Below are positions 1 to 9,938 of a DNA stretch of 64,000 nucleotides, in pieces. Below the pieces are notes generated by a model that saw only the letters and a program-made list of their open reading frames with translations, was not told where the DNA came from and ran no database searches. Numbering within the stretch: the stretch's first letter is position 1; each line of letters opens with the position of its first letter. Source of the DNA: Chimonanthus salicifolius. Its lineage: Eukaryota > Streptophyta > Magnoliopsida > Laurales > Calycanthaceae. The stretch is from NCBI GenBank assembly GCA_013350335.1, contig CM023534.1, positions 22,215,302 to 22,279,301 of the forward strand, written 5' to 3'. Made by a program: the position numbers and the translations under genes.

Positions 1-600
1 CGTTTTAAATTATAATTATAAAAAGGAATCTATAAAAATTGGATAATATTAGATTTACTTAATGAATATTATTTAATAATTATATTTTATAAAATTTCTC
101 ATAAAATTATTAATATATCAGATTACCCCTGATAATAGGTGCCAAATAAGATTTTTTATCTTTAGGGTAAATTCTTAGTTTACCACTGCAATTATCAAAT
201 AACATAAAGGCAACCCTTATTCAAAGGTGACCGCTACTCAAGAGTAACCCTTACAAAAATTACCCTCCATCTAAATGCAGCCCAAGTTTCATCAAAGCCC
301 TTAGATGGAGGGTAAATTTTGGAGTTCAAGAGTTACTTCAAGTAAAATAAACTTCTCTCTTAAAAAAGGACTGTTAACTTTTTACTTCTCTTCATTAATT
401 ACCAACGAGGGGTACTCTCTTGTCCCCATCCAAATGCAGCAGAAGTTTTCAGCTGATGGAGACTTGAGTCCCACCCACATGTGGCTTCTGCCCCATTTCC
501 AAGTTGACCTTTCTTTGAACATTGTCTATATACATGTTATTCAAGCATGTTAGTTCACATGTCAATTTGTAGGCCCTATTGCAGATGTAGGCAAGTAGTA
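1..600. repeat. Copy A of a ~600-bp AT-rich direct repeat
   Basis: This stretch matches 1767-2400 in the same orientation with only scattered differences. Both copies share the run from the ATTATAATTATAAAAA segment, through the TTACCCCTG box, to the MITE-like unit. It has no believable reading frame. It looks like part of a duplicated non-autonomous transposon cluster. The left end runs off the window. Confidence 0.75.
301..440. repeat. MITE-like unit, copy 1
   Basis: The unit opens with TTAGATGGAGGGTAA and closes with CCCCATCCAAATGCAG, whose reverse complement also begins with a GGATGGGG-type box. The ends are therefore imperfect inverted repeats. The same ~150-bp unit recurs at 2082 and 2472. 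No transposase is present, and the family is not assigned. Confidence 0.5.
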
Positions 601-1766
601 GCATAAAACAAAAAGTAATAATGACGTTAGAATTTTTACCTCAAGTGCTGGATAGTTTGATACTTTTGAGGATTATAAGTTGCGTTTGGATGGAGGGTAT
701 TGGAGGGTAACATCGGCTTACCTCTCATTATTCATGTTTGGTAACATAGAGGTGAGGATAAAAAATCTATTTTTAACTCCTCACGTCACCGATTTGAATA
801 TCTCATGAATATCCCTCCTTACCTACCATCTTCTTGTTTCATGAGATTTTTTTTTTTTACATTTTATCTTTTTATTTATTTTGGTGAGTACTTGGCTTTT
901 TTTTTTTTTTAAAAGCACTCTATTATTTTCATTGGATAAATTTCATATCACCAAATAACAAATTATATTCTTTTATGAAGAGGTATGTAGAATTTTTTAT
1001 TCATTTATTGAAATTTAAAATAATAATAGTGATTTTTTATTTATTTTTTATTTTTTAAGGAAACATTTCCCCTATTTATCCCGTACCTTCCTCTATTTTT
1101 CAATTATATATTATATAGTTGAAAAATTAATAGAATTCAAGTAATTAGCAATTTGTTTTTTATATTATATAGATTTTCAACATGATGCATTTGGATGAGG
1201 GGTAAATTTTTACAGGGTTACTCCAGGTTACTCATGAGTAGGGGTAACTGTAAGTAGGGGTAACCTGACATATTAACAATTTTAGAAGAATTAATAATTT
1301 TATTAAATCTATACAATATAAAAATAAAAATAATTTTTTTTGAAACATATTTGTCAAAATATTCTATTTTTAAGGGGTAATTCTGTCGAATCTTCGAAAG
1401 AGTTTGAGGTTCATGGTAATCTCTTTCAGGGTAATTAACAATTTATTCTGTTAGAAGTTTATTTTAAAAATCTGTCAACATTTTCAACATGATGCATTTT
1501 GATGAGGGGTAAATTTTTACAGGGGTTACCCTTAAATAGGGGTAACTGTAAGCCGGTGATAATTTTTAATATTAATTTTATATTTGTTATGATTTATTAA
1601 ACTATTATCATAGTTTATTATATTATATATTTCATGTTACCAATGAACAAATTATATTTTTTGATGAATAGATATGTTGATATTTTTTTATTCATTTACT
1701 GAGATTTAAAATAATAATATCTATTTTTTCTTTATTTATTTTTTTACTGTTAGAATGCAAGTATTC
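601..1766. repeat. AT-rich spacer with rearranged partial copies of the same repeat
   Basis: The stretch contains two copies of a CATGATGCATTT plus GGGGTAAATTTTTAC box (about 1182 and 1489). It also contains two copies of a poly-T segment beginning ACAAATTATATT (about 958 and 1648). A TTGCGTTTGGATGGAGGGTA end sequence lies at about 675. I see no gene. It reads as nested or rearranged copies of one AT-rich non-autonomous element. Confidence 0.55.
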
Positions 1767-2400
1767 ATTTTAAATTATAATTATAAAAAAGAATCTATAA
1801 AAATTAGATAATATTAGATTTATTTAATGAATATTATTTAATAATTATATTTTATAAAATTTCTTATAAAATTATTAATATATCAGGTTACCCCTGCTAA
1901 TAGGTGCCAAATAAGATTTTTTACCTTTAGGGTAAATTCTTAGTTTACCACTGCAATTACTAAATAAGATAAGAATAACTCCTGTTCAAAGGTGAACTCT
2001 AATCAAGAGTGACTCGTACTCAAAGATAACCCCTGTAAAAATTATCCCTCATCCAAACGCAGCGCAAGTTCATTCCAACCTTTAGCTCTAAAGGGTAAAT
2101 TTTGGAGTTCAGGAGTTACTTCAAATGATATAAACTTCTCTCTTAAAAAAAATTGTTAAAAATTGAGACAACTTTTTACTTCTCTGCACTAATTACCAAA
2201 GAGGGGTACTCTCTTGTCCCCATCCAAATGCAGCAAAAGTTTTCAGCTGATGGTGACTTGAGTCCCACCCACATGTGGCTTCCGGCTCATCTCCAATTTG
2301 ACCCATCTTTGAACATTGTCTACATACATGTTAGTTCACATTTCAATTTGTATGCCATATTGTAGATGTAGGCAAGTAGTAGCATAAAACAAAAAGTCAC
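1767..2400. repeat. Copy B of the ~600-bp AT-rich direct repeat
   Basis: Near-identical to 1-600 with the same orientation and order of boxes. It differs by scattered substitutions and small indels. It includes MITE-like unit copy 2 near its right end. Confidence 0.75.
2082..2233. repeat. MITE-like unit, copy 2
   Basis: Same internal order as 301-440: GGGTAAATTTTGGAG, then CTTCTCTCTTAAAA, then ATTACCAAAGAGGGGTAC, then CATCCAAATGCAG. The first terminal box is more diverged here. Confidence 0.5.
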
Positions 2401-2471
2401 AATGACGTTAGAATTTTTTCCCAAGTGTTAGATAGTTTGATACTTAGAGGACTACAAATTTCATCACAGCC

Positions 2472-2624
2472 TTTAGATGGAGGGTAAATTTTGGAGTTCA
2501 AGAGTTACTTCAAGTAATATAAACTTCTCTCTTAAAACAGGATTGATAAAAATTGAGAGAACTTTTTACTTCTCTCCATTAATTACCAAAGAGGGGTACC
2601 CTCTTATCCCCATCCAAATGCAGC
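2472..2624. repeat. MITE-like unit, copy 3
   Basis: Third copy, closest to copy 1 at its left end and to copy 2 internally. The shared flanks end shortly after CAGCAAAAG; beyond that the sequence is unrelated to copies 1 and 2. Confidence 0.5.
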
Positions 2625-2749
2625 AAAAGTTATCAGCTCATCGACCATATTTTACAAACTTAGTGACATGGATTGACACGACAAGCAAAGGGCTGAAGCC
2701 CCCTTTAAGATGCAAGTGTTTATTATTTTTTAGTTTATTTTTTTTAATA

Positions 2750-4930
2750 TGAGTATTTTCATTTTATATTAAAGAGGAGACTAGTTCTACAAATATATAT
2801 AAATCTTTCAATCTACACACATCAATTAAATTTAGAGAGAATAATCTATTGAAATTGAGTGCGAATTGAACTAAATAGTCCACTTCATAAGAACATCTTC
2901 TTGACCATCAGATAAATTAACCTTACTATCACACTAACGCTATTACATACCAAATTATAAAAAAGCCACTTGACAATAACAACAACTATTCAGTATTTAT
3001 CCAACTTGGTTTCTTGATAGGCCACCCATCCTAACACCTATATTTTTTGTTAGAAGATATGGGATAAAGTGAAATTCCTATTTTAACCCCGCTATTCCGT
3101 ATGCAGATCTTAAGTAGAGCACAACGGTGCACTTATGTGGTGAACCGAACAGTGCACTTATAATTATAAGATTATAAGCGATGCACCTTTAATTATGATC
3201 AGTGCACCTATAATTATGAATAGTGCACTGATCATTTTGAAATTAACTATAACTTTGGCACGCTGAATCTATCCATAACAGTGCACCTATGAGTTGAACT
3301 AAGCGATGCACCTATAATTTCGTTTTTTGGAGGGATTAGGAAGGGTGAAGGATAAAATGGACTTTTTATATAATTTTTTTAAAACCTGTGTCTCCTAACA
3401 AAAAAAATTCTATTAAGATGGGCGGCCTTCTCGATATCAATTGAGCATTTCGCATTTACATAGAGAGGAATAGAGAGTGATAATCATTAATATAAAATAT
3501 ATTAGTAGACTTAATTGCTAAACAAAATAAACATAAGACCAAATCTCTTAATAATTCTAGAGTCATCACTCAACTTGAATATAGAAATAAATCATGTATT
3601 TTCCTAGACGTAAATCATTAAAGTGTTAACTCGTAAGCCATTTTACCAAAATATAGAAAGACCAAATCTCTTAATAAGAGTTAATCACACTTTTCTTAAG
3701 ACGCTTGGCTGTTTAGTCAATCTTGTATTTCATAATTATTTTTAGTTCTTTAGTAGAGAATAAGAGATTTTGTGATAATAAAGTTAAAAGTATCTATTGC
3801 ACCATTTCAGCCATAAGTATAGGTTAAAACTTGTCTGGCGATGCACAGTGACTGATATAGTGTATCGATGGCATGATGCATATTTTGCCAGTCAACAGTC
3901 GGTACAATTTCTCTCTTTTCGTTTTTTCCTTGACCGAGTTCTGACACGCTAAGAGAACATCCTGGGTGAGTGATTTGATTGGTCGGCACGTTGCTTCACT
4001 ATGCTGAGTTCTAACTCAGTCTGAAGTAAAACACAGTGGTCGGCTGCTGCCTGACTCCGTTTGAAACAAAAAATAGTGGCTTGGGACAGTTTGCTCAACT
4101 GTGTTGAATTAGCCGAAAAACACTTTGGCTGGCTGAGTTGGGACATTGCGTCTTGGACGCGTTACTTGGCATGACACACCTATTGAAATGATACAACATG
4201 CCAAGAAAAGCTTATTGCCGCCGCCAACGCCAAGAAATTATGCAAAACTCGATTCGTCATTTGGTAGAAACTCAGTAGTATGGGTTGAGTTGGACTCATT
4301 GAGTTGATTTTGAAAAGCGGGTTAATATATTTTGTACTCAAGTTGATCGTGTCTAGACTCGAATCAGTGAAATTGCATGGCTGAAACTCTATTGGTTTGC
4401 ATGGTTGAGTTGACTGAAAATCTAGTTGACTTGGCTAATGCTCGTATTAGTCGGGTCCATGTGGCTCTCGTTACTATTTGTGAGATCCACGCACATTAAG
4501 TTCGCCAATTTGGAGACAAATTGGCTAGTTCACTGCACCATTTGCTTCGATCTAAAACAGTATAGACTTTTTTTGTTATATATTAATGTGACGCCCTCAC
4601 AACAATTCATTCTGGAGTTGAAGACTTATGGATTCTAAGACTGAATTCCTTGACTTGATTTAAGAAGTTGGGTCTCAATTTTATTTCGCTGAAGGTTTGT
4701 AGAAGAATGTGATTTTATTACAATTTCGACCATCGACCTTCATTGGTTTTCAATTCAAACTATAGATTTCTCCAACACGAGCCGTTGTAGAATTGGAGTT
4801 TTAGGGGTTCTATGATTGAATTCCTTGACTTGATTTGTAGAAATCGGGTCTAAAATTTATTTCGCGAAGGTTTGTGGAAGAATGTGATTTGTAATGCAAT
4901 TTTGACTATTAACCTTCATTAGTACTTGCG
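2750..4930. other. Intergenic, TE-derived; no gene seen
   Basis: AT-rich sequence with no convincing coding potential. It holds a cluster of short GTGCAC motifs (3125-3320) and an imperfect tandem duplication (about 4638-4757 and 4810-4925). In that duplication both halves share the order GAATTCCTTGACTTGATTT, then TTTATTTCGC, then GAAGGTTTGT, then GAAGAATGTGATTT. Short open frames at 3807-4638 have no recognisable domain. Confidence 0.5.
3125..3320. repeat. Cluster of palindromic GTGCAC motifs
   Basis: About seven diverged copies of a 15-18-bp unit of the form AGTGCACCTATAATTA, or GATGCACC variants, lie within 200 bp. The core GTGCAC is a perfect palindrome. Spacing is irregular, so this is an interspersed motif array rather than a simple tandem repeat. 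Confidence 0.55.
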
Positions 4931-4933
4931 AAT

Positions 4934-5390
4934 TTGTGTTCATCCCATTTGGAAAGTACTTTCAACCAAGAAGCTGGTGTATTGAGGAAACTAGAGGTGG
5001 GAATCACACCTCAGATTGGGGGTGAAAAATGTTCGTCTTCAACTGCGGAAAGTGCAAGACCAAATGAATTGGTACATAACTCGAATTGGAAGATGCAGCG
5101 CATGTGGACCAATATGTGGGCCCAAGGCCTAGTTGAGGTCGTGTGGATCTTGGTTGGAGGAGACTCACATGCCCACAAGGTCAAAGGAATGAGGAAATCT
5201 TATGGAAAACTTGTGGAGTTAAAGAAATGACACAGATCTAGTAAAGCTAGGTTAAATCAGATGGTTGAAAATAACAGTAACTTGCAAAGCAGTTTTTAGG
5301 TACCAAAAAAAATTGGAATTGGATGAAATTTTATAAGTGGATAACTTATTTAAATAGCTTTCTAGCAATCCTATATTAGCCCGAATCCGA
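4934..5390 (+). repeat. Dispersed repeat R1, copy 1
   Basis: This segment matches 12180-12374 joined to 14836-15038. Shared landmarks, in the same order, are a GGGGGTGAA box, GATGCGGC/GATGCAGC, TATGTGGGCCCAAGG, GGAGGNGACTCACATG, CCCACAAGG, ATCTAGCAAAGCTAG-type sequence and a TGGATA box. It is open in one frame over 4934-5230 (about 98 codons). The other copy is not coding, so I do not call a gene. Confidence 0.65.
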
Positions 5391-5873
5391 GTTATGTATC
5401 TCATGTTATGGTCATTTTCGTCCAGAACTGTTGAACTGCTTTGAATCCTAATTCAACATCTTCTTAGACTGTCTATTGGCTAAATTTTTTCCAATTAAAT
5501 GAGTGATATCTTTGGAAGCTCAATCCTAGACAAATCATCGACGTGTGGGGCCTTTGGAGAGTCTTTTTTTTTTTTCTATTTTTGCTATTTGTGTTTGTAT
5601 TACTTCATTTAATTGGTCCATAGAGTCTTAGGTGTCAATTTAGATTAATTTCATTGGTGACCTTGTATACACATGGATTGCTTCCAATGAGAGTCCAATT
5701 CTTGTGTTGATTTGACGTTGTCCATTTCACCAAATTCATCCAACCCTAGGTTGACCACAATTCAACCAAAGTTAGGGCTTAATTAGGCTTTTCTTTGAGG
5801 CTTTTTTGCAAGTTATTTAAAGGCCACCTCCTTAGCTGATTTTCTTAGATTAATACAATAATTTTTGGACCAA
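5391..5873. other. Intergenic; no gene seen
   Basis: Ordinary AT-rich sequence continuing from repeat R1 up to the target site of the small gypsy element. No domains or structural RNA were recognised. Confidence 0.4.
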
Positions 5874-6493
5874 TGATCCGTAAGAGGATGCTCAAATGGA
5901 AGTGTAAGAGTTGGTGAGTGAGAGATTCAAGAGAAAGAGCGAGATTTGGGAAGAAAATCCTTCATCTTTTTGGTTTTTCTTTTTCTATTCAAAAAGCTCT
6001 CATATACAGACTCTCTGGTGTGTTTCGACTGCTAGGAACCGCACATTTACATGAAAAATCAAAAGAAAAACTGTCAGGAACTGACACATTTCGTGTGTTA
6101 GCCTGGATTTCAGTCGACTGAATCTCGACTAGAAGTTCCAACTGGTTAACTATAGGAGATTCAGTCGACTGAATCAAGAAGTTCAGTCGACTGAATCTCA
6201 GTTAGATTTGGGACTTTGTCTGATTATCAGACTCCTAATCAGTCGACTAAATCATGGTTTTCAGTCGACTGAATTTTAGTCAAAAAACTTCTGTAAAAAC
6301 TAGGACAAAATCAGTCGACTAACTTGAGAGTTCAGTTGACTGAAACGCTTGCAAAAACTGTCTGTGTTTTTATGGACATAAAGTCAGTCGACTGAATCAT
6401 GAGATTCAGTTGACTAAAGCTATTCTTGCATACATTCTTTCAATCTCAGTCCTATTTTTGTGTACATGGTATACTGAAGATCCTCCTGGATCA
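5874..6493 (-). repeat. 3' LTR of G3
   Basis: A 620-bp LTR starting TGATCCGTAA and ending GATCCTCCTGGATCA on the plus strand, so it is bounded by TG...CA. It aligns in reverse complement with the G1 LTRs, sharing the GGTTCCTAGCAGTTG and CAGAGAGTCTGTA region. The half nearest the polypurine tract is filled by TTCAGTCGACTGAA-type palindromes. Confidence 0.85.
6105..6420. promoter_or_regulatory. Array of TTCAGTCGACTGAA palindromes in the G3 LTR
   Basis: Four perfect copies of the 14-bp palindrome lie at 6109-6122, 6160-6173, 6182-6195 and 6260-6273. Four or five near copies follow (CAGTCGACTAA, TTCAGTTGACTGAA, GTCAGTCGACTGAA). The position corresponds to U3, the enhancer/promoter part of an LTR. 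TTGACT variants match the W-box core bound by WRKY factors; a regulatory role is inference. Confidence 0.7.
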
Positions 6494-6699
6494 TGGTTCC
6501 CCCTATTTATGAGATTTAGCTCCCTCTAAATCTTAAAATTGCAGATGGGGGAACTCTTTGGTTCCTTTGTCCCGACTGTACCACCTCGATTGACTTGGTA
6601 GTTTCCCTTATTGCTGATGCGGAAAGAGTCATACTTTTCCTACCTAGTCTCCGTCACTTTCTTGTCAAGGATGCAGTCTTCAGCCAATGGATCTTCTCT

Positions 6700-7265
6700 C
6701 TCCACCTACAAGTCACCAATAGATGGCAACCGAGTGTCCTTGTCTGAGTCTTCATCAACTAGAGAAGGTTCAAACAACTTTAAATTCTCAGCATTGATAA
6801 CTGAGTACATCTACATATATGGTGGTAGATCAAGCTGGAATGCATTGTCTCCAAGCTTTTAGTTGATTTTGAGCGGCCCATAATGAATAGGTTTCAGTTT
6901 TTTTCCATCTCCCTTCAACCGTTCCTTGCTCAGTTTCAACCAAATAAGATCACCCTCTTAGAATGTGCACTCCATGAGATGTTGATCATGTCTAGCCTTA
7001 TATATCTGCTCCAAGAACCATTGAGCTCTGGTCCTGTCCTTCTCTTCCCTTCCTTCCAACCGACTGTCCGTAATGGTGAAAGCCAAATCAAAAGGGCTTT
7101 AAGGCAAGTAGCCCAAACAGACATCAAAAGGTGTTTTCTGTGTTGAACCATGGATTGCATGGTTGAAAATGAACTGCATATAAGGTAGACTAGCATCCCA
7201 AGTCTTTGCATGGTTGGAATTGTAGCCTTGAAAGAGGTGCTCCATCGTTCTGTTCATAACTGAAG
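6700..7265 (-). pseudogene. Gypsy integrase C-terminal fragment (G3)
   Basis: Reading the minus strand, the segment near 7100-7260 encodes the end of the integrase core: a VNRTM-like motif, then a TWD...LPY..F.FN.A.H.ST...PF.VC.GYLP pattern typical of Ty3-gypsy integrase. Further on (about 6720-6860) it encodes the LGDNAFQLDLPPYM and VINAENLKLFEPS blocks of the C-terminal domain. The reading frame changes between these blocks and there are stops, so it is non-functional. The catalytic D,D,E residues are absent because that part was deleted. The same protein family is seen on the plus strand at 26100-28250. Confidence 0.8.
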
Positions 7266-7338
7266 CTAATCTTGCATACATTCTTACAGTCCCACTCATG
7301 TTTTTGTGTACACGGTACATTGAAGATCCTCCGGATCA
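7266..7338 (-). repeat. 5' LTR remnant of G3
   Basis: Matches 6422-6493 (shared TTGCATACATTCTT, then TTTTTGTGTACA, then GAAGATCCTCC, then GGATCA) and is followed directly by the ACCAA target duplication. Only the outermost end of the LTR survives. Confidence 0.8.
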
Positions 7339-7343
7339 ACCAA

Positions 7344-9016
7344 TGACTCTAGTGGAGTTGGACATGTGAAGAACACGGGGCTAAGTGCCCATGGCTTTCA
7401 GTGGCACCCTTGGGATGAGAGATCCCACCTTTTGGATTGGAGAATCCAAGAAACAAGGAAGTATCATGAATTGATTTTACATTGTTTCATTGCTTGAGTT
7501 TCGATTAACCGTATTCCACTCATTCATCTTCTTATTCTCTTTTCTTTTTGATGTCTTAAATTGAATTAGAAGATGGCTCAATCTTAACTAAATCAAGAAC
7601 ACATAAAACACTGGAGAACTTGTAGCCGTTGGCTTTCGTTCCTCGAACTTCAACAAGTTGCCCGTTCATAGATACTTGAACTGCTAGGATCCATAAACTA
7701 CAAGATTGATTGGATCCCTATTTGGGGCAAGTAACCGGGTTAAGTTAAGCACCAGCCAGTGCTTGCATCAGTTAGTCATCAAAGCGAGATTTCTTCGGAA
7801 TACTGTGTTTTCTATACTTCATTTCGAATTGCACTTTGAAGAGGATTTTTTTTCACCCTAATAGATCAGCCTAGTTTTCGATTTTTTTTTTCCAGTTTTG
7901 TCATATTGACCGGATTGAAAGATTAGGTGGTTAGGTTCTTACTGTGGATTGGTTGGATTGGCTTAATCCTAAGTGGTTCGGCTCAAGTATCTAGTTTAGA
8001 CTAGTATTGAATCAGCCATTGGACTGTTTGAAAAAAAATTGTATTTATTCGATTCTACTTCTATATTAATGTCTTATTTATTTTGTTTGGTTTTATTACT
8101 TGGTTTTTTATTTTTAAACCGTTTGAATGGTTTGACCACTTGCTGGATCGGTGTTATCGGACCGAAAACCAAAAATAAAAATAAAATATTTGCTCGGTCA
8201 CTTTGTGAACCAATTATGTGTTTTCAATAATGTAGTGAGCTGAGTAGATAAGTGATTTCGTCATTGCATTGCACTGAGAAGGGACTTGGACCTGTTTGTT
8301 TAGACCAAACACCACCACAGTAGTTTGGTTTCATTTGGACCAAAAGTGGTTTGATTTGGTCTGAGTTCTGTGGACCGAACAACAACAAAGTGATTTGGAT
8401 TTTTTGACCAAAAGTGACTAATCTAGTTTGAGTTATGTGGACCGAATTACAACATTTCTAATCGAAGATTGCAAAGAATCGTGCCTGGATTGATTCTTGA
8501 AAACTGCAATAAATATGGTTTGGTTTACTGTTGAACCAAACAACATTTGGAAAGGTCAGTTCATTAGACAAAAGCATTAGTTTGATCTAGATTTGGGACC
8601 AACCAATATTTTATTTAGATCCGATTAAATTGGACTAACCAATACTTTCGCTTGCGTAGTTTGTGCATTGAAACTGTGGTTTAGTTCTAGGATCAAACAG
8701 TATTGCATGGGACAGTAAAGGACTGTAATCAGTAGAGTCTTGGACAACAACTCGATGAGTCTGAGACAGTAATCTGAGATAGAAACAGAACTATAATTTG
8801 AACTATAAATTGGACAATATTGCGACAATAACGTGGCAGTACTAGGACAGTAACAGGACAATATCTTCAGGACAAAATCAGACAGACTGAGCAGACAACA
8901 GTAGTTCGATTTATAGATAATTTTACTTAATAGAGTTGAATATTTGGGCATACAAGTTTCCTTAATCGAGTATGCAATTTCGCTTATTATATATACCCAA
9001 ATCAATATATACATTC
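7344..9016. other. Intergenic; degraded repeats, no gene
   Basis: No convincing coding sequence. At 8290-8460 a segment of the form GTGGACCGAA(C/T).ACAAC with a TTTGACCAAAAGTG variant occurs twice as a diverged direct duplication. At 8700-8890 there is a low-complexity stretch rich in GGACAGTAA/GACAATAA words; its long minus-strand open frame (8625-9014) is explained by that composition. Confidence 0.4.
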
Positions 9017-9515
9017 AATCTATGATACATTAGTCCCAAGAACTATGAATCATTTGATATTTTATAACGATCATAATATTCATAAAGCGGAAACAAACAT
9101 CATATTATGAATTATACATACCAAAATCCATCGCTTATTAAATGTATGTTTCAGTTGTCTTTAGCTATACTGTTTTGATCCTTATCCAAACACAGATTCA
9201 AGTTTGATGCGCTGATCTTCCTGCAACACACGATTAAGAGAAAATCCTAATGGCCTTTAGATTTCTCTCTCTTTCCCTTCCTTAGTCTCAGTGCTGTATT
9301 TTCTTAAAGTGATGGAGTTCAAGAGTTGCAGAGAGAAAACTACATGGGTAGAGAGGAGGACTCAAAAGCAGTTACAAAAACTTAAATCCACTTCCCATCA
9401 AAATGGGTTTCTGTCCTTTCTTTTTACTATCCTAACCGTTACACATACAATGAATATGGCTCCTTGTTTTAAGTCCACAATGTGTGGGACACATCAGATG
9501 AGATTAAATCTTATA
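9017..9515 (-). repeat. 3' LTR (partial) of copia element C1
   Basis: Aligns with the right two thirds of the C2 LTRs, sharing ATCATAATATTCATAAAGCGGAAA-type and CATACCAAAATCCATCGCT sequence and the GATTTCTCTCTCTTTCCCTTCCTT block. It stops at the polypurine tract, read in reverse as TTCTCCCACTTGGCCCACA at 9516. The distal end of the LTR is not recognisable. Confidence 0.7.
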
Positions 9516-9938
9516 TTCTCCCACTTGGCCCACATCATCATCATTATTGGATTTAAAAACAAGGTTAACATAAGGCGCGTGTGTAATCCATATTCAAATA
9601 ATCATAATACGGTCATCATCATAATGTTAATAGTAAATGATCCACAAATGCGAGAAATGGCAGTTGGATATCATCTTGTCCAACATGGTCCCTTCCATCA
9701 CTACAACATAAGTAACCCACTTAGCATAACCCTAAGTGAGAGATTTCATAACGGTCCGCATAAATGTCTTAATACAAAGATTATTCTTGTTGGTGATAAA
9801 CAATCACACATAATGTATACATATAAAATATAATAAATAGGAATAAAATATCAGAAATGCTATCATGATTACTCAAGTGTCAAATATCACACATAAATAC
9901 ATAAAATAGTCTAAAATACATCAATAACATCAAATACA

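Larger units (their letters stand above)
5874..7338 (-). mobile_element. Gypsy element G3, internally deleted, with intact TSD
   Basis: A minus-strand Ty3-gypsy copy reduced to 1465 bp. It is flanked by a perfect 5-bp duplication, ACCAA (5869-5873 and 7339-7343). In order along the plus strand it has a full 3' LTR (5874-6493), a polypurine tract read in reverse (about 6494-6508), the C-terminal part of integrase (about 6700-7265) and only the outer ~70 bp of the 5' LTR (7266-7338). PBS, gag, protease, RT and most of integrase are gone. The LTR is the same family as those of G1 at 16138 and 28275. Confidence 0.85.

Noticed and set aside
4934..5230. 98-aa ORF as a gene
   Set aside because: It falls in dispersed repeat R1, and the second copy at 12180 is not open over the same region.
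6105..6420. CRISPR-like or recombinase-site array
   Set aside because: Spacing is irregular, there are no associated genes, and the array lies inside a well-defined LTR.
8625..9014. 129-aa minus-strand ORF
   Set aside because: It comes from GGACAGTAA-type low-complexity repeats and has no domain.
9291..9833. 180-aa plus-strand ORF
   Set aside because: It lies antisense across the C1 LTR and 3' untranslated region, and the equivalent region of C2 is not open.
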